Of a DNA stretch of 64,000 nucleotides, positions 46,470 through 58,101 are shown piece by piece; position 1 is the stretch's first letter, and each line of letters starts with the position of its first letter. The position numbers and the translations under genes were made by a program. Below the pieces are notes generated by a model. It did no database searches. It saw only the letters and a list, made by a program, of their open reading frames with translations, and was not told where the DNA came from. The stretch is from Heliocybe sulcata (taxonomy: Eukaryota > Basidiomycota > Agaricomycetes > Gloeophyllales > Gloeophyllaceae): contig ML213541.1 of the NCBI GenBank assembly GCA_004369045.1, forward strand, positions 42,828 through 106,827, given 5' to 3'.

Positions 46470-46800
46470 CTCAGGTAATTGATTTTTCAGAAATATTAAT
46501 TAGTTAGGGCTTCGGTTGAGGCCTCAATTATATAATTTACAATATAGGTTTATTATAGACTATTTATCTAATGATAGTAACATTCCCACGAGCACAAAGA
46601 ATTGGATGTCATTCTATAAGGATCCCGCCACCCAGCATGCAACTTTGAACTCCCTATGAATTTATAGAAGCTGTTACTATGCAGTAAAGTGAAATGGACA
46701 CCGTAGGAGCCCGTTAGGCAAAGGTGCTCTGAGTCGGCTCTTGACTGTAATTACATAATATGACATTATAATGAATTGCCGTTAATAAAAAGCATTATAA
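46470..46800. other. AT-rich patch
   Basis: Base composition drops sharply compared with the flanks, with runs such as ATTAATTAGTTAG and TTATATAATTTACAATATAG. No open frame or repeat structure seen. Could be a decayed insertion or a structural element. Confidence 0.5.
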
Positions 46801-47297
46801 TCGAGGGCGGAAACTCTCGACAAAGTTCCTCGTGGGAGGATTCCATTTCCTATCAAACTTTCTCAACGCCTACAACGCTTTCCATATCAGTGACTGCTAT
46901 GAGCCCTATGCTGCTGCGTTTCTCGCTCGAAGGATGCGAATGTCTTCCTGCGACTGAGCGCGGCGGAGCAAGACGTTGGCGACGTTGTGTCGCAAGAGAA
47001 GGCTCCTAAGGTTCCGGCCATAGAATCCCTGTCGTAAGCGTTGCCGACTCGCTGAGAATACGGTGTCCAAGCATAATATATGGAAATGCAATTCCCCGGT
47101 ATGCTGTCCTTGGATTTGCTTGGAAATACGTAACTCTGGATATATCTTTCCCCTTCCCTTTAGCGGTGCTATTCTCGGAACTTATCTCTTCTCCGGCCGG
47201 TGGATGGGATGTCAGGGCACCGGACGTGTGGCAGAGGAGCCATGTGGTGCGCGAGCTAAATGCCTTATCTCTGCTGTGGCACGAAGGGACGCGGGAC

Positions 47298-47303
47298 TAT
47301 ATA
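47298..47303 (+). promoter_or_regulatory. TATA box of the OPT transporter gene
   Basis: TATATA about 62 bases upstream of the ATG at 47365. Confidence 0.5.
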
Positions 47304-47364
47304 GCGCAACCACAACTTGGGTGTGCGACTTCTCTACTCACACCCTCCTGCAGTCCATTTAGCT

Positions 47365-49964
47365 ATGGAGCTCGCATATCAAAACGACCACAGCGTCTCG
47401 CCTGTCGGGACCCCCGTCGACGAGAAACATCATGACTTTGAAAAGGGTATTCGTGAGTTGGCAGTGTAGAGATATTGCGTGCAGCATTCACAGTGTGTCG
47501 TGATGTAGCTGGACCTCGGATCGAGGAGGTCACAGGCGCAGAGTTCGATGATCCCAACCTTGACAAGGACATGATCGTCCTCGGTGAGTTCGATCCCTGT
47601 CGCAGCTCGATTGGAATTGACTGATCGACTTGCGACTGTGGCAACAGAGGACGACTCGCCGTACCCCGAAGTGCGTTCCGCCGTCGCCAACACGGACGAC
47701 CCCGACATGCCCGTCGCGACCTTCCGCGCGTGGGTGCTCGGTATCGCCTGGGCGATGCTTATCCCCGGCCTGAACCAGTTCTTCTTCTTCCGCTATCCCT
47801 CGGTCACCATCTCAGGCCTTGTCGCTCAGCTCCTCTCCTTCCCCCTGGGCCGTTTCTGGGCGAGGTTCATGCCACGCGTGACGGTATTCGGCGTCCAGCT
47901 GAACCCCGGTCCTTTTACCGTCAAGGAACACGTCATTGTTACGATTATGGCTACGGTCGGCGCGACGTCGGCGTATGCTACGGATATCATTGCTGTACAG
48001 AGAGTGTACTATAATCAGATCTACAACTTTGGCTACCAGTGGATGGTGGTCATGTCCACGCAATTGATCGGGTTCTCCATCGGCGGCATTGCCCGACGCT
48101 TCCTCGTTTCGCCACCTTCCATGAGTGAGTAAAGTTCTTGATATGGAAGAAATAACTAACTCACCTCCTCGCCAGTCTGGCCCGCGAACTTGGTGCTCTG
48201 CGCCTTGTTCAACACCCTCCACTCACAGGAGTACGCCGGTATCGGTAACCGCGGCGGTATTTCCCGTGAGCGGTTCTTCGTCTACGCCTTCAGCGGCTCC
48301 TTCCTGTGGTACTTCTTCCCCGGCTACATCTTCACCGCCCTCTCCGTCTTCTCCTGGGTCTGCTGGATCGTCCCGAGCAATGTAAAGGTCAACCAGATGT
48401 TCGGGTACGAATCTGGGCTGGGGATGAGCCTGATCACCTTTGATTGGAGCCAAATCGCCTACATTGGCAGTCCGTGAGTGCAATTCGAAGTTCGAGCGGT
48501 TACTATTATACTGAACTTCGTCTGCAGCCTGGCTACGCCATGGTGGGCCGAAGCAAATGTCGCCGCCGGCTTCCTGTTCTTCTTCTGGTTCCTCACACCC
48601 CTGCTGTACTACACCAACGCCTGGTACTCGCAATACATGCCCATGTCCTCCCGCGGCTCGTATGACAACACCGGTGCGAGCTACAACGTCACTGCCATCC
48701 TCAACGCCGACTCGACGCTCAACGCGGACGCCTACCACTCCTACTCCCCGCTCTTCCTCTCGACGACTTTCGCGCTCAGCTACGGCCTGTCGTTCGCCTC
48801 GATCACCGCCACGATCGTGCACACGATCTTGTACTTCCGGAAGCAGATCTGGGTGCAGTCGCGCCGGAGTTTGAGCGAGCAGCCGGATATCCACGCCCGC
48901 TTGATGAGCCGCTATCCTCAAGTACCGGACTGGTGGTACATGTGCATCTTTGGTACGTCTCTCGCTTCCGCCGTCCTCGCAACAAACTGACAAAACATCA
49001 TACAGCTGTGATGTTCGTGTTCGGCATCGTTTCGATCGAGGTGTGGCACACGCAGATGCCGGTATGGGCGTTCGTTCTCGCGCTTATCATCTCCTTCGTG
49101 TACACGATCCCCATCGGGATGATCCAGGCCATCACGAACCAGCAGGTGGGCCTGAACGTGATCACGGAGCTCATCATCGGGTACGCGCTGCCCGGGCGGC
49201 CGATCGCGATGATGATGTTCAAGACGTGGGGGTACATCACCATGGCGCAGGCGCTGACCTTCACGTCGGACTTCAAGCTGGGCCACTACATGAAGATCCC
49301 GCCGCGGCCGATGTTCTGGTGCCAGGTTGTCGCGACGGTGATTGCGGGGACGGCGCAGCTCGGCGTGCAGGCGTGGATGTTCAGCAACATAGAGGACATG
49401 TGCTCGCCGCACCAGAAGGACGGGTTCTCGTGCCCGTCGACGGAGGTGTTCGGGACGGCGTCGATTATATGGGGTGTGATTGGCCCGGCGCTGCAGTTCT
49501 CGAAGGGCCAGATTTACTACGCGCTGACGTGGTTCTTCCTCATCGGCGCGGTCGCGCCTGTCATTCCGTGGGCGATCACGCGGAAGTACCCCAACAGCTT
49601 CTGGAAGTACGTGAACCTGCCGGTCATCTTCACCGGGACGGGCCTCATCCCGCCCGCGTCCGCGGTGAACTACGTGCCCTGGGCGATCGTGGGCTTCATC
49701 TTCCAGTACGTGATCCGCCGGCGCCACTTTGCGTGGTGGACAAAGTACAACTACGTGTTGTCGGCCGCGCTGGACTCGGGCGTCGCCATCTCGGTCGTCG
49801 TCATTTTCTTCTGCTTGCAGTACCCGCGGAACGGCGCGATTGGCGCGACGAATCTGTTGACGTGGTGGGGGAACACGGTGTACACCAACACGGCGGATTA
49901 CAATGGGACGTCGCTCAGGACGCTCAGCGATGCGGAGCCCACGTTCGGTCCGGCGACGTGGTGA
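47365..49964 (+). CDS. OPT-family oligopeptide transporter
   Basis: Proton-coupled plasma-membrane importer of small peptides (tetra/pentapeptides, possibly glutathione). Six exons: 47365-47452, 47509-47583, 47648-48124, 48176-48473, 48528-48952 and 49006-49964, totalling 2322 nt (773 aa). The N-terminal ~85 residues are cytosolic and acidic. About 14-16 hydrophobic segments follow. OPT hallmarks are NPGPFTVKEHV near residue 140, GIGNRGGISRERF, TNAWYSQYMP and LGHYMKIPPRPMFWCQV. Length and motifs are normal for fungal OPT proteins. The GC-rich last exon creates long shadow frames on both strands, which are not genes. The exact substrate is not predictable. Confidence 0.96.
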
Positions 49965-50515
49965 GCGGGGACGTTTGTCGCTCTCGATACTGCTATTGCT
50001 ATGATTTGAATGGAACGATCTTGTACTTGATGACTTGGATGTACTTGTAGACTAATTGATGCTTCATGTGATAATATTCTCTACTTAGTTAGATAAGACC
50101 TTACGAACATATGATTTAGCACTTGCTTAATCAACGCAGTTACTTGAGCATCTGAAGGACAGTGTACATGTCTCTAATGCGATGCAACGTATCTAGATTG
50201 TTCGCGACGCACTATGGCTCGCTCGGAACATGGGATGTTAGCACCGCGAAACCACGCAGCAGAACCAAAGCAGAACAGATGGTCCGGGTATGCGTCGACA
50301 CCTCTTGAGGCTTTCTGCCCATTACGCCAGAGCACCCGACATCGACAGTAGCGTATGATTTCTATCAGTCCCGACTGAATATGAAGGTGCGAAACATCCT
50401 GCAACATGGACTAAGGGGAATATAGCTTATGGAACCCAGATATCTACCATTCTCCAGCGTATCTTAGTTAGACCGGCTCTGTTGCGAAGATCATGCAGGA
50501 TAGTCACGAAGTTAT
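49965..50515. other. Convergent intergenic spacer, OPT / P450-B
   Basis: About 550 bases between two 3' ends. No gene or structured repeat seen. Confidence 0.55.
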
Positions 50516-52688
50516 TCACTCCCTTTCCCGTTTGATCAGCTTGATGGGGACGTCCCTCACTCCGAAAAGCATCCCTCGCATCCCCATCTGCAGCACGCGT
50601 TCACGCCACAGTCCAGCTGTCTCACCCCCTCGCAGTATCGGCTCGACCTTCCAGTCCCGAAGGAGCAGTGATAAGAAACACACTCCCTCTGTCATCGTGA
50701 ATTTCCTCCCAAGGCAAACGCGGTGACCCCACCCGAAGAACCTGAGTTCCGAGTCCTTTGTGCCGTACCACCCCGTGGGGTCGAAGCGCTCGGACAGGCG
50801 AGGGTTGTAGTCTGCCCGTACCCTGGTCAGCCCACGTAGGATGACATATTGCTGCATGCTTACGGATGCCGCATGCTTACGGATGCCGCATGCTTACGGA
50901 TGCCGATCATGTCGACGACGAGTCTGACACCGGCTTCGACGACGACTTGCTTGTTTCCCTCATCGTCCGGCATGTTGAGGCTGATTGTGTCCGTTTTATC
51001 TCTGGGAAGCAAAGCAGCGCTTGCTAATGGCACATTTATCATTGGTATAGAGTGGATGCGCTGCCAGTCCACTCACGGAACATGCGAACTGCCTCCTGGA
51101 TGCAGGCCAACACTTGATACAGCGCATCTACCTGTGCGAGGGTCTAGACGTAATTCATCGGTCAGGCGAAGGAGCATCTAGGAGACGCAGATTAATTACA
51201 GGCGTGCGATCCTCCCCGATAACCTCCCTGATATGAGGGACGAGCCTTTCCTGCTCCTCCGGGTGAAGGGCGAGCAAAGCTAGAGACGTTGTCAGGGCAG
51301 AGCTAGTCGTCTCTTTGACGAAACGTCAGAAGCAAAGCAGTCTAAGGGTGAGTAGTTGCTCACCATCTCCAGCAAACATGAACGTGAAGACGTTTCCCAT
51401 CTACAGGGTATGTGAGTGACTTCGTATAAATGGAGCACTTCCATTCGACTTACAATCTCGTCATCATTCAGTCTAGTCTTCTCGTTCTCACTATCGTTAG
51501 CGGCCACTAGCTTGGTGAACAAATCTTTCCGGTCCCTGGCGATATCAACGCCATGCATTAAGAGCTCCTCTTTCTTGGTAGCGATAAGTTGCTTGATGAA
51601 CTCGGTCAAGATAGTATAAGCTTTGTCGATCTTTTTCAGTCTACTTATATCGTCAAGCGAAATATTTTTTGCCTGGCTGCACAAATGTTACGCACTTCTT
51701 TATTGGCAGTTTATATGCCCATCGTGGTGTAGAGATGCGAATGACTGATGATTTTGCCACAAGGGATAGAGCCTCATCAAAGGCCATGCCGTCCACCTTC
51801 GCGCTTCCAATCCAAGGGAAAGGGAGGCCGAAGCCACATCGCGAGATGATGCCCAGGGCAAACTGCAAACATGATCAGACATGCTGGTGCATGGCATAAG
51901 CGGAGGGTGGCATTAGCGGAGCGTATACCTTAGACATATATCTGTTGATCCCAGTAACGCTCACACTGGAAGCTGCGGCCCAGTCTTCGCCGTCCATCAT
52001 CTCATAATATAATGCTGCCGTCTCCTCGACCACAAGTCCGTAGCTATAGTACCAATTCAGTCGGAGGTAGTAGATGATATGGCGTCGCTTACATGGAACC
52101 GTTGAAAGCCGAGGCTGTCACTCGACGATGCCGTCTGTGCATGTCATGGTTCGTGGATAGAACGTTCTCCCCCCATAATCTAACGACTCGATATTCAACA
52201 GCACGGTCAGCCCGTTCAATTCGATTGAACGCACCTCAGAATTTCATGCGCATGAGGGTCCTTCCAAATCTCTGGCCTCGGGCTGAACATTTGCGTCGCG
52301 ACCTCCACAGAAGAGGTATATATGCAGGGGAGCCCGACAGCCAGGGTACGCATGAGATAGTCTGAGACTGAAACCGGTTATATGCTACAAAGGAAATCGT
52401 AGGCATATTACGGGACTCCCACACTGACAGCGACGCACCGTCCTTCCTCCACGCCCAAGGCCAAGTGAGACCTGGATTCCATGAGGCCGTGGGGAACAGT
52501 GCACCGGGGAATGCCAAGGGTGCGAGAGCACATCGCAGCCCGGGTATGTAGCTCACTCTCTGCGTAGAGAATTTAGTGTAGTCTCTTGCCAGATATTTTA
52601 TGTCACTCACCTTGAGAGCAGAGAGATAGGCCAGCACCCGGGAGCTGACGAACAGGATCGACAAGGCGGAGACCACGAAGACGAACAT
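50516..52688 (-). pseudogene. Cytochrome P450 (P450-B) with one frameshift
   Basis: Near-complete P450 of the local family. The signal anchor (MFVFVVSALSILFVSSRVL) starts at 52688, and SYIPGLRCALAPLAFPG is shared with P450-A. The I-helix is FMFAGDG, the ExxR is EAVR, and the haem loop is FFGWGHRVCLG. In the third coding segment, at about 52310-52330, the frame breaks by one base after WLSGSP, inside a run of alternating TA. Upstream and downstream frames both align to P450-A, so this is a frameshift, a sequencing error in the TA run, or an unusual splice. All other exons and introns look sound. The last intron begins with a triplicated 17-bp unit listed separately. Confidence 0.8.
50854..50904 (-). 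repeat. 17-bp tandem repeat carrying a splice donor, three copies
   Basis: The plus-strand unit GCATGCTTACGGATGCC occurs three times without a mismatch (50854-50870, 50871-50887, 50888-50904). On the gene strand each unit supplies a GTAAGC donor preceded by ATCC. It spans the junction of the penultimate exon and the last intron of P450-B. Only the first donor keeps the frame to the acceptor before YNPRLSE; the second and third add 17 and 34 nt. Confidence 0.85.
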
Positions 52689-53034
52689 AGACGAAAGCCA
52701 GACTCTGGATGACGGGCACCAGCTGGAGAGATAGCAGAGACACGAGGATTGCGGAAATCTCCACGTTAGCTTCATAAGCCCAGTTATACAAACGTTCGCT
52801 AGAACGCGTCAAAAATGTCACATTTGGCTGTCGCGCTCTCATTTCCGCAACCTTCGTTCCTGGTGGACGTTGCCGCGCGAGCCGTGCCAACCATCGGCAT
52901 TATAGAAATGGGAGACGAGATTCTGAACTGTGAGTATGATGAGGATTACGTGGTATTCCGCCAACTCTGTCGGTGTGATGGATATCCATGGAAGTGTCAT
53001 GCGCCTGGAATTACCAGATTGAGGGGCGTGATTA
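52689..53034. other. Spacer between P450-B and truncated P450-C
   Basis: Begins with the P450-B promoter side and ends abruptly at the point where P450 similarity of P450-C begins. No gene seen. Confidence 0.5.
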
Positions 53035-54367
53035 CCGTGACCAGCAAACATGAATACGAATACATTGCCCAACTGTCACAGTATAGGTCGAGGCACGGTT
53101 CTGACATGAGATCGTGGAGGACTTACGAGCTCTTGATCAGAGAGGCCGTTCTTTCCTTCCGCCTCACTAGCCGCGACCAACCGAGTCAGCAAGTCTTGCC
53201 CAGACCTTGCCACGGCCTCGGTCTCGGAACTAAGTTCAGTTTTCTTCGCTGCAATGAACGTTCGCATGAATGTCGAGGCGGTGCGGAAGGCCTTGTCAAC
53301 CTCATGAAGCCTGCGGATGATTGGGTAAAAAGGCGATACCAACTATAAACATACGTTCATAGACTCACTTTGGGATCGGCAGTTTGTACAACCCTCCAGG
53401 AGCTGCAACACGGACTATTGAATTCTCCGAAACTAAGGCCAAGGCTTTTCTAAAGGGCATCTCTGTATCATCGTCAGCAGCGTCCGCCCAAGGAAAGGGC
53501 AGTCCGAAGCCGCAGCGCGATATGATACCCAGAGCGAACTGATCGACGGTGAGATCTCAGCCGTCAGCCCGAGAATAAGTCGCACTTACCTTGGACAAGT
53601 AATCGTTCGCCGACTGTATGTGTATCTCAGGGGTTTCGAGCCAGCCCTCGCTATCAACCATTTCCCGGTATAACTTTCCGACCTCTTCAGCGACTAACGC
53701 ATATCTACGGGCATTGATCGATGAGATTTCATATCGTCTCGCGCTCCACGTGCTGCTCACCCTGCTCTGCTGAATGCAGGTCCTACGACCCTCCGATGGC
53801 GTTTGTACATGTCATAATCGGATGAGATGATATTCTCTCCCCACAACTCGCTACGGCGCGTGAGTTCTCCGGGAAATGCGTATAATCAAATGACAACATA
53901 CCCGAACAGCCCATTTAATTCTGGACCTTTGAATACGTCTGGCCGCCCGTTCAAAATCTGCTTCGCTACATCAATAGAGCTCGTGTAGATGTAAGGAGTT
54001 CCTCGGATGAGTGGGATGCAAGAGATAGTCTGCGATTTATAGCGCTTGTAGACTGATCAATAGGTCCTGTTGCATCATCAATTTCCGGTGCCATCGAATA
54101 CACACTCACCGTCCCATTTCCATACCCAAGGCCATTCAAGGCCAGGATTCCAGGCGCTAGTCGGTAATGTCGCACCCGCAAAGGTCAGCGGCGCAAAGGC
54201 ACATCGCAGACCTGGAAGGTATGATACTTTCTGCGACAGTAATTCAGAGTCTCCTATTCTCGGTCACTTGTATTATTGCATTAACTGACCTTTAGCAGCG
54301 AGTAATACCTCAGGACGCCAGCACCGACCAGTACTGCAACAAGAGCCGTTACTACTGACGACCACAT
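53035..54367 (-). pseudogene. Truncated cytochrome P450 (P450-C)
   Basis: 5' two-thirds of a P450 gene. It starts at 54367 with the anchor WSSVVTALVAVLVGAGVL and follows the P450-A exon plan: SYLPGLRCAFAPLTFAG; SQTISCIPLIRGTPYIYTSS; LWGENIISSDYDMYKRHRR; FALGIISRCGFGLPFPWAD; DLLTRLVAASEAEGKNGL. P450 similarity ends just after the I-helix (FVFMFAGHG), so the ExxR helix and the haem-binding loop are missing and it cannot be an active P450. Nucleotide similarity to P450-A is high across exons, introns and promoter. Frames up to the break look open. Confidence 0.85.
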
Positions 54368-55263
54368 GTTTTACGAACAAGGATGGCCTTTGCGCAGGCC
54401 ATCGCAGACAGCCATGTACTGTAGGCCATGGTAACGTCGTCTGGGAACATTCGGCCCTGAGTTCACGTGGCGAAATGGCCGCCGTATAACCATTCCATGG
54501 TACGTACCTCTCTTGGGCTCTCTATGCCTTCTCCCCTCCACTCAGATGAAACGACGCCAGTGTATATATCGTGCCAGAGAACCGGCGGTTCCTCTCTTCG
54601 CGAGATTTCTGCCCAATTGATTTTGTTCCAAAAGAACTTGATATTTGGAGAATCATTATCAGCAGCACATTGTGGAGCAGACACCCTTATATCATTACAG
54701 CCGAGGGGAAGAACGAGCAAGATGGCGCGACGGACAGCGCGCCCTGCATGCTAGTGACCTAGTGACACGATGGGAACAATATTAATTGTAGAGGTTATCA
54801 AATGCTTCCCGCGAGGTTTCGCCGGCAGGCGTGGCTGCGCTACCCGCGTGGCAAGCAAACTTCCACAGCATAGTAGCAAAACTCAAGAGTATCCGTATCA
54901 TATGTCCGAGTAAGTCTCCTTTTCCGTAGCACTCATACAAGGATACATGGCACTCGCACATACGCTAGCTTGTCTCAAAAACCGAAGTAGACATGGACTC
55001 GTACATGCCGGCGGCTAACGCAGCCAGCATTAATATTATCAATGCTGGCCTCAGCCTAGCTAGGTTGCACGGTTAGTGCAAAGTACGACACAGTCATATA
55101 TATAAAATGCCAGAATATATTCTGTCGAGCAATCGAATGGACATGGGAATGCCAGACATGCATCTTTCCTGACCCAACTATGGTTTCAGCATATGCGAAT
55201 CAATGCATCACAGAATCCCCTCAAGAAATGACGTATCTACAGTCGGCGGCACACACCCAAGAC
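54368..55263. other. Intergenic stretch between P450-C and P450-D
   Basis: About 900 bases. The left 180 bases match the P450-A promoter; a weaker match continues near 54840. The rest has no gene. Confidence 0.5.
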
Positions 55264-57418
55264 TCACAGCTTCTTCCTCCGAGTTACCCTCAACGGGACA
55301 TCATGCACCCCAAACCCAAGGCCAACAAATCCGGCCTCGAGACATCGCTTACGCCATGCTTCCGACGTCTCCCCCTCCAAAAGCAACGGGTCCACTTTCC
55401 AGTCCCGCAAAAACAGTGCTAGGAAACACACGGCTTCTACCAAGGCGAACTTGCGCCCCAGGCACGCTCGGGGACCTAATCCGAAAAACGTAAGATCTGA
55501 TTCGCGCACGCCGTGCCACCGGGACGGGTCGTAGCGCGTCGGATCTGGGAAGAGTCGAGGATTATAGTCTAAGACCAAAGTTAGTGAGACCACCAAGCAC
55601 GAGGATGGCTGAGAATGCATACGCAGCCCGACAAAGTCAACTACCAGCCGCACACCGGGTGAGACTATGAGCTGACCTCCGCCCTCCTCCTCTGGCATGG
55701 AGAGTGATACGGTCTCCGTAGCGTCTCTTGTCGCAATCGGTCCAGGAGCTGGCATAGCAACTGGTTATCGCCGAATGCGAGTCACTAAGCCATGCAATAT
55801 TTACCATACATCCGGCCTGCTTCGGCGAAGCATGCTAGAACCTTGTCTAATGCCTCAAAATCATGTAGAGTCTGTGAAGAAGCATCAGCAGGTCACCATC
55901 TGATACCATGCGAGGAAACTCACGGGCTGCCGATCCGGACCGAGCACCTGGCATATGTGGTCTACAACCTTGTCCTGTTCTTCTTGATACAGTGCGAGTA
56001 GTCCTAGTGTTGCTGCCAGAGCATTTGCTGTCGTCTCTGTGTGTCGAGATTCAGCATCTATCCACAGCCTGCCATCGTTAGTTTCCTCACCGTGGCCAGC
56101 GAACATGAATATAAACACATTTCCGAACTATATCTTGCGTGAGCGCCACGATATCATTCAAATGTGATGAGGCACCTCACAAGTTCCCGGTCCATAAGAC
56201 CATTCTTCCCCTCCGCTTCACTAGCGGCCACCAGACGAGTCAACAGGTCCTGAGTCTGGAATTTTTCACCTTCCACGTGTGTGCCCAGCTCATCTTTCTT
56301 TGATGAAATGAACGACGTCATGAAGGACGAGACGCCATGAAAGGCCTTATCGATGTGCCGGAGTCTTTCAAACAGCATTAGCACGGGCCATGAAAAATCT
56401 GACCCGTGTAGTTGAACTTACTTCTTAAATGGCAAATACCACAGCCATTTTGGTGCGGCAAGGCGCAAAACGGAGGCCTCGCAGACCGTCGAGATTTCGT
56501 GATGGAATGATGACTCATTCCCGTTGGTAGGCGTGCTAGACCATGGGAATGGCAGTCCAAAGGCACATCGCGATATGATACCGAGAGCAAACTAATAAGT
56601 GTAGGTTAATGGCGCAGGAAAGGACGAAACTGCGGCCGTGCGTGCCTTGGAGGTATAATGATCGATGGAGGGAATGTCACCTCCATTGTGCGCGGCCCAA
56701 GCTTCTGTTTCCATCATTTCGCTGTACAGCTTGCCAGCTTCTTCCGCGACCAGCGCGTACCTGCGAAGCTAGTTTAAGTATGCGCAGTTTGTGCCTGGAA
56801 GGGAAAACATACGCTGATCTCGTGAAGGCCGGACCGACGATGCGACGGTGACGCTTGTATATATCGTGTTCCGACGAGACAATATTGTCGCCCCACAGTG
56901 TACTATAGCTGACTTCAACCTCCACTGCAATATCTTTAGGGTCGGAGTGCACCTGATAACTGCTGTGGCCTCAGGTGCCTTATAGACTCCCGCCCTTCCA
57001 TTCAAGATCTGCTTCGCAACATGCATCGAGGAGGTGTATATAATCGGCTGACCCCCTGTGAGCGAGATGCAGGATATGGTCTGTGATTTGTAGCGCCTGT
57101 AGACTAGACAACCAGCGCTCAGCCGACGGCCTGCACGCTCTCTCCAGTCAAGAGTCTACGCACCATCCGATCTCCATTTCCAGTGCCAATCCACCCCAGG
57201 ATTCCACCACGTCGTCGGCAGAAGCGAGCCCAAAGGAGACAACGGCACAAACACTGACTTCAGCCCCGGCAAGTACGATACACTCTGTAGCAACCGTGTC
57301 AGATAAGATGCAGACAGCGACGATCCACGTCGGTACTCACCTTCAGCGCTGAGAGGTATCTCCCAATGACTACCGTCGACAAAGCCACCAGACACGCTAC
57401 TACCACAGATACCCACAT
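55264..57418 (-). CDS. Cytochrome P450 (P450-D), apparently intact
   Basis: Membrane-anchored monooxygenase of the same subfamily as P450-A, with the same twelve-exon plan. It starts at 57418 (anchor WVSVVVACLVALSTVVIG). Landmarks are SYLPGLKSVFVPLSPLG; SQTISCISLTGGQPIIYTSS; LWGDNIVSSEHDIYKRHRR; FALGIISRCAFGLPFPW; I-helix FIFMFAGHGETT; ExxR EAGR; haem loop FFGLGPRACLG; and a basic C terminus (VTRRKKL). Junctions I checked preserve the frame. The fifth intron, downstream of HYTSK, begins with GC rather than GT (AAG|GCACGC on the gene strand, near 56648), so it is a GC-AG intron or a donor mutation. Expected length is about 525-530 aa. Confidence 0.88.
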
Positions 57419-58101
57419 CTTCGAGCTCGCTGGGTCTGGATGAGATTCTCGGCGGCAACGTGTGGAACGAAGAGAGGTTGCGGTTGCGTGGGGGTTGTAT
57501 ACCACTTACGGCATCACGGCATGGCCTAGAGCTTCATTGTCGGGTTCGCCAGCACGCAGCATGAGTTAACTGGCGACAGCAGAGTTTGGATTTCCTGCAC
57601 CGGGTTATGGTTACAAAGGCCGCTGACCACGGGAGTGCGACTCGGACAAGGAAAAGAGGAAAAGAATTTGGCCGATGTGGCGGTGACTCTCTGAGAGTGG
57701 CTGTGCTATTCGCGTGGCCCGGCGGCCACCGTAATTTCACCAACTGGGCTCTGTTGTACGCCCTATGGATCAAACTCGATGAATTGGCTCTACTACGACA
57801 TCAGTGAAATACTTGCTTAACCACTGAGCTGATGCTATGCCGCCAGCCTAAACTACGTCCAGAGGATCCACTGCATATACTCCGCTGCCTTATAGGACTT
57901 ATGTCTTTTCCACCGAATTCAACTTCCGACGTTCAACGTTCATCGTTCAACTGCAATAGGTGCGCTACCTTCCATGCATGCAGGACATCTGGCAGGGATG
58001 GAGAACATAATATAGAGGTTAAGCTAACCTCAGCGCATATTCGATGGCAGATCCCGGCCATTCCTGTTCCGCTAGGCAGACCCATTCGTTCGGCGGTGCA
58101 T
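57419..58101. other. Intergenic stretch, no supported gene
   Basis: About 680 bases between the P450-D start and the MYND gene terminus. Short frames only. Confidence 0.5.

Larger units (their letters stand above)
39993..47364. other. Gene-poor 7.4-kb block with decayed duplications
   Basis: The largest gene-free block of the window. Open frames are short and in conflicting phases, with no domain I can name. A 40-codon frame at 40457-40579 (MSTITSPASSNRFW) is isolated and probably chance. Diverged tandem duplications occupy 41.8-44.2 kb, and an AT-rich patch covers about 46470-46800. No terminal repeats, target-site duplications or transposase/reverse transcriptase motifs were seen. The last 70 bases carry the OPT promoter. 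Confidence 0.55.

Noticed and set aside
39993-47364. Degenerate transposable element filling the gene-poor block
   Set aside because: No terminal repeats, target-site duplications, transposase or reverse transcriptase motifs could be read; only local duplications are supported.
48223-48993. Minus-strand frame of 256 codons antisense to OPT
   Set aside because: Same cause; low-complexity Gly/Val/Glu product crossing OPT introns.
48918-49727. Minus-strand frame of 269 codons antisense to OPT
   Set aside because: His/Arg/Asp-rich antisense shadow created by high third-position GC in the OPT gene.
48950-50050. Long plus-strand frame of 366 codons across the OPT gene
   Set aside because: It is a shadow of the GC-rich OPT last exon; the product is a low-complexity string rich in Arg, Gly, Val and Asp with no domain.
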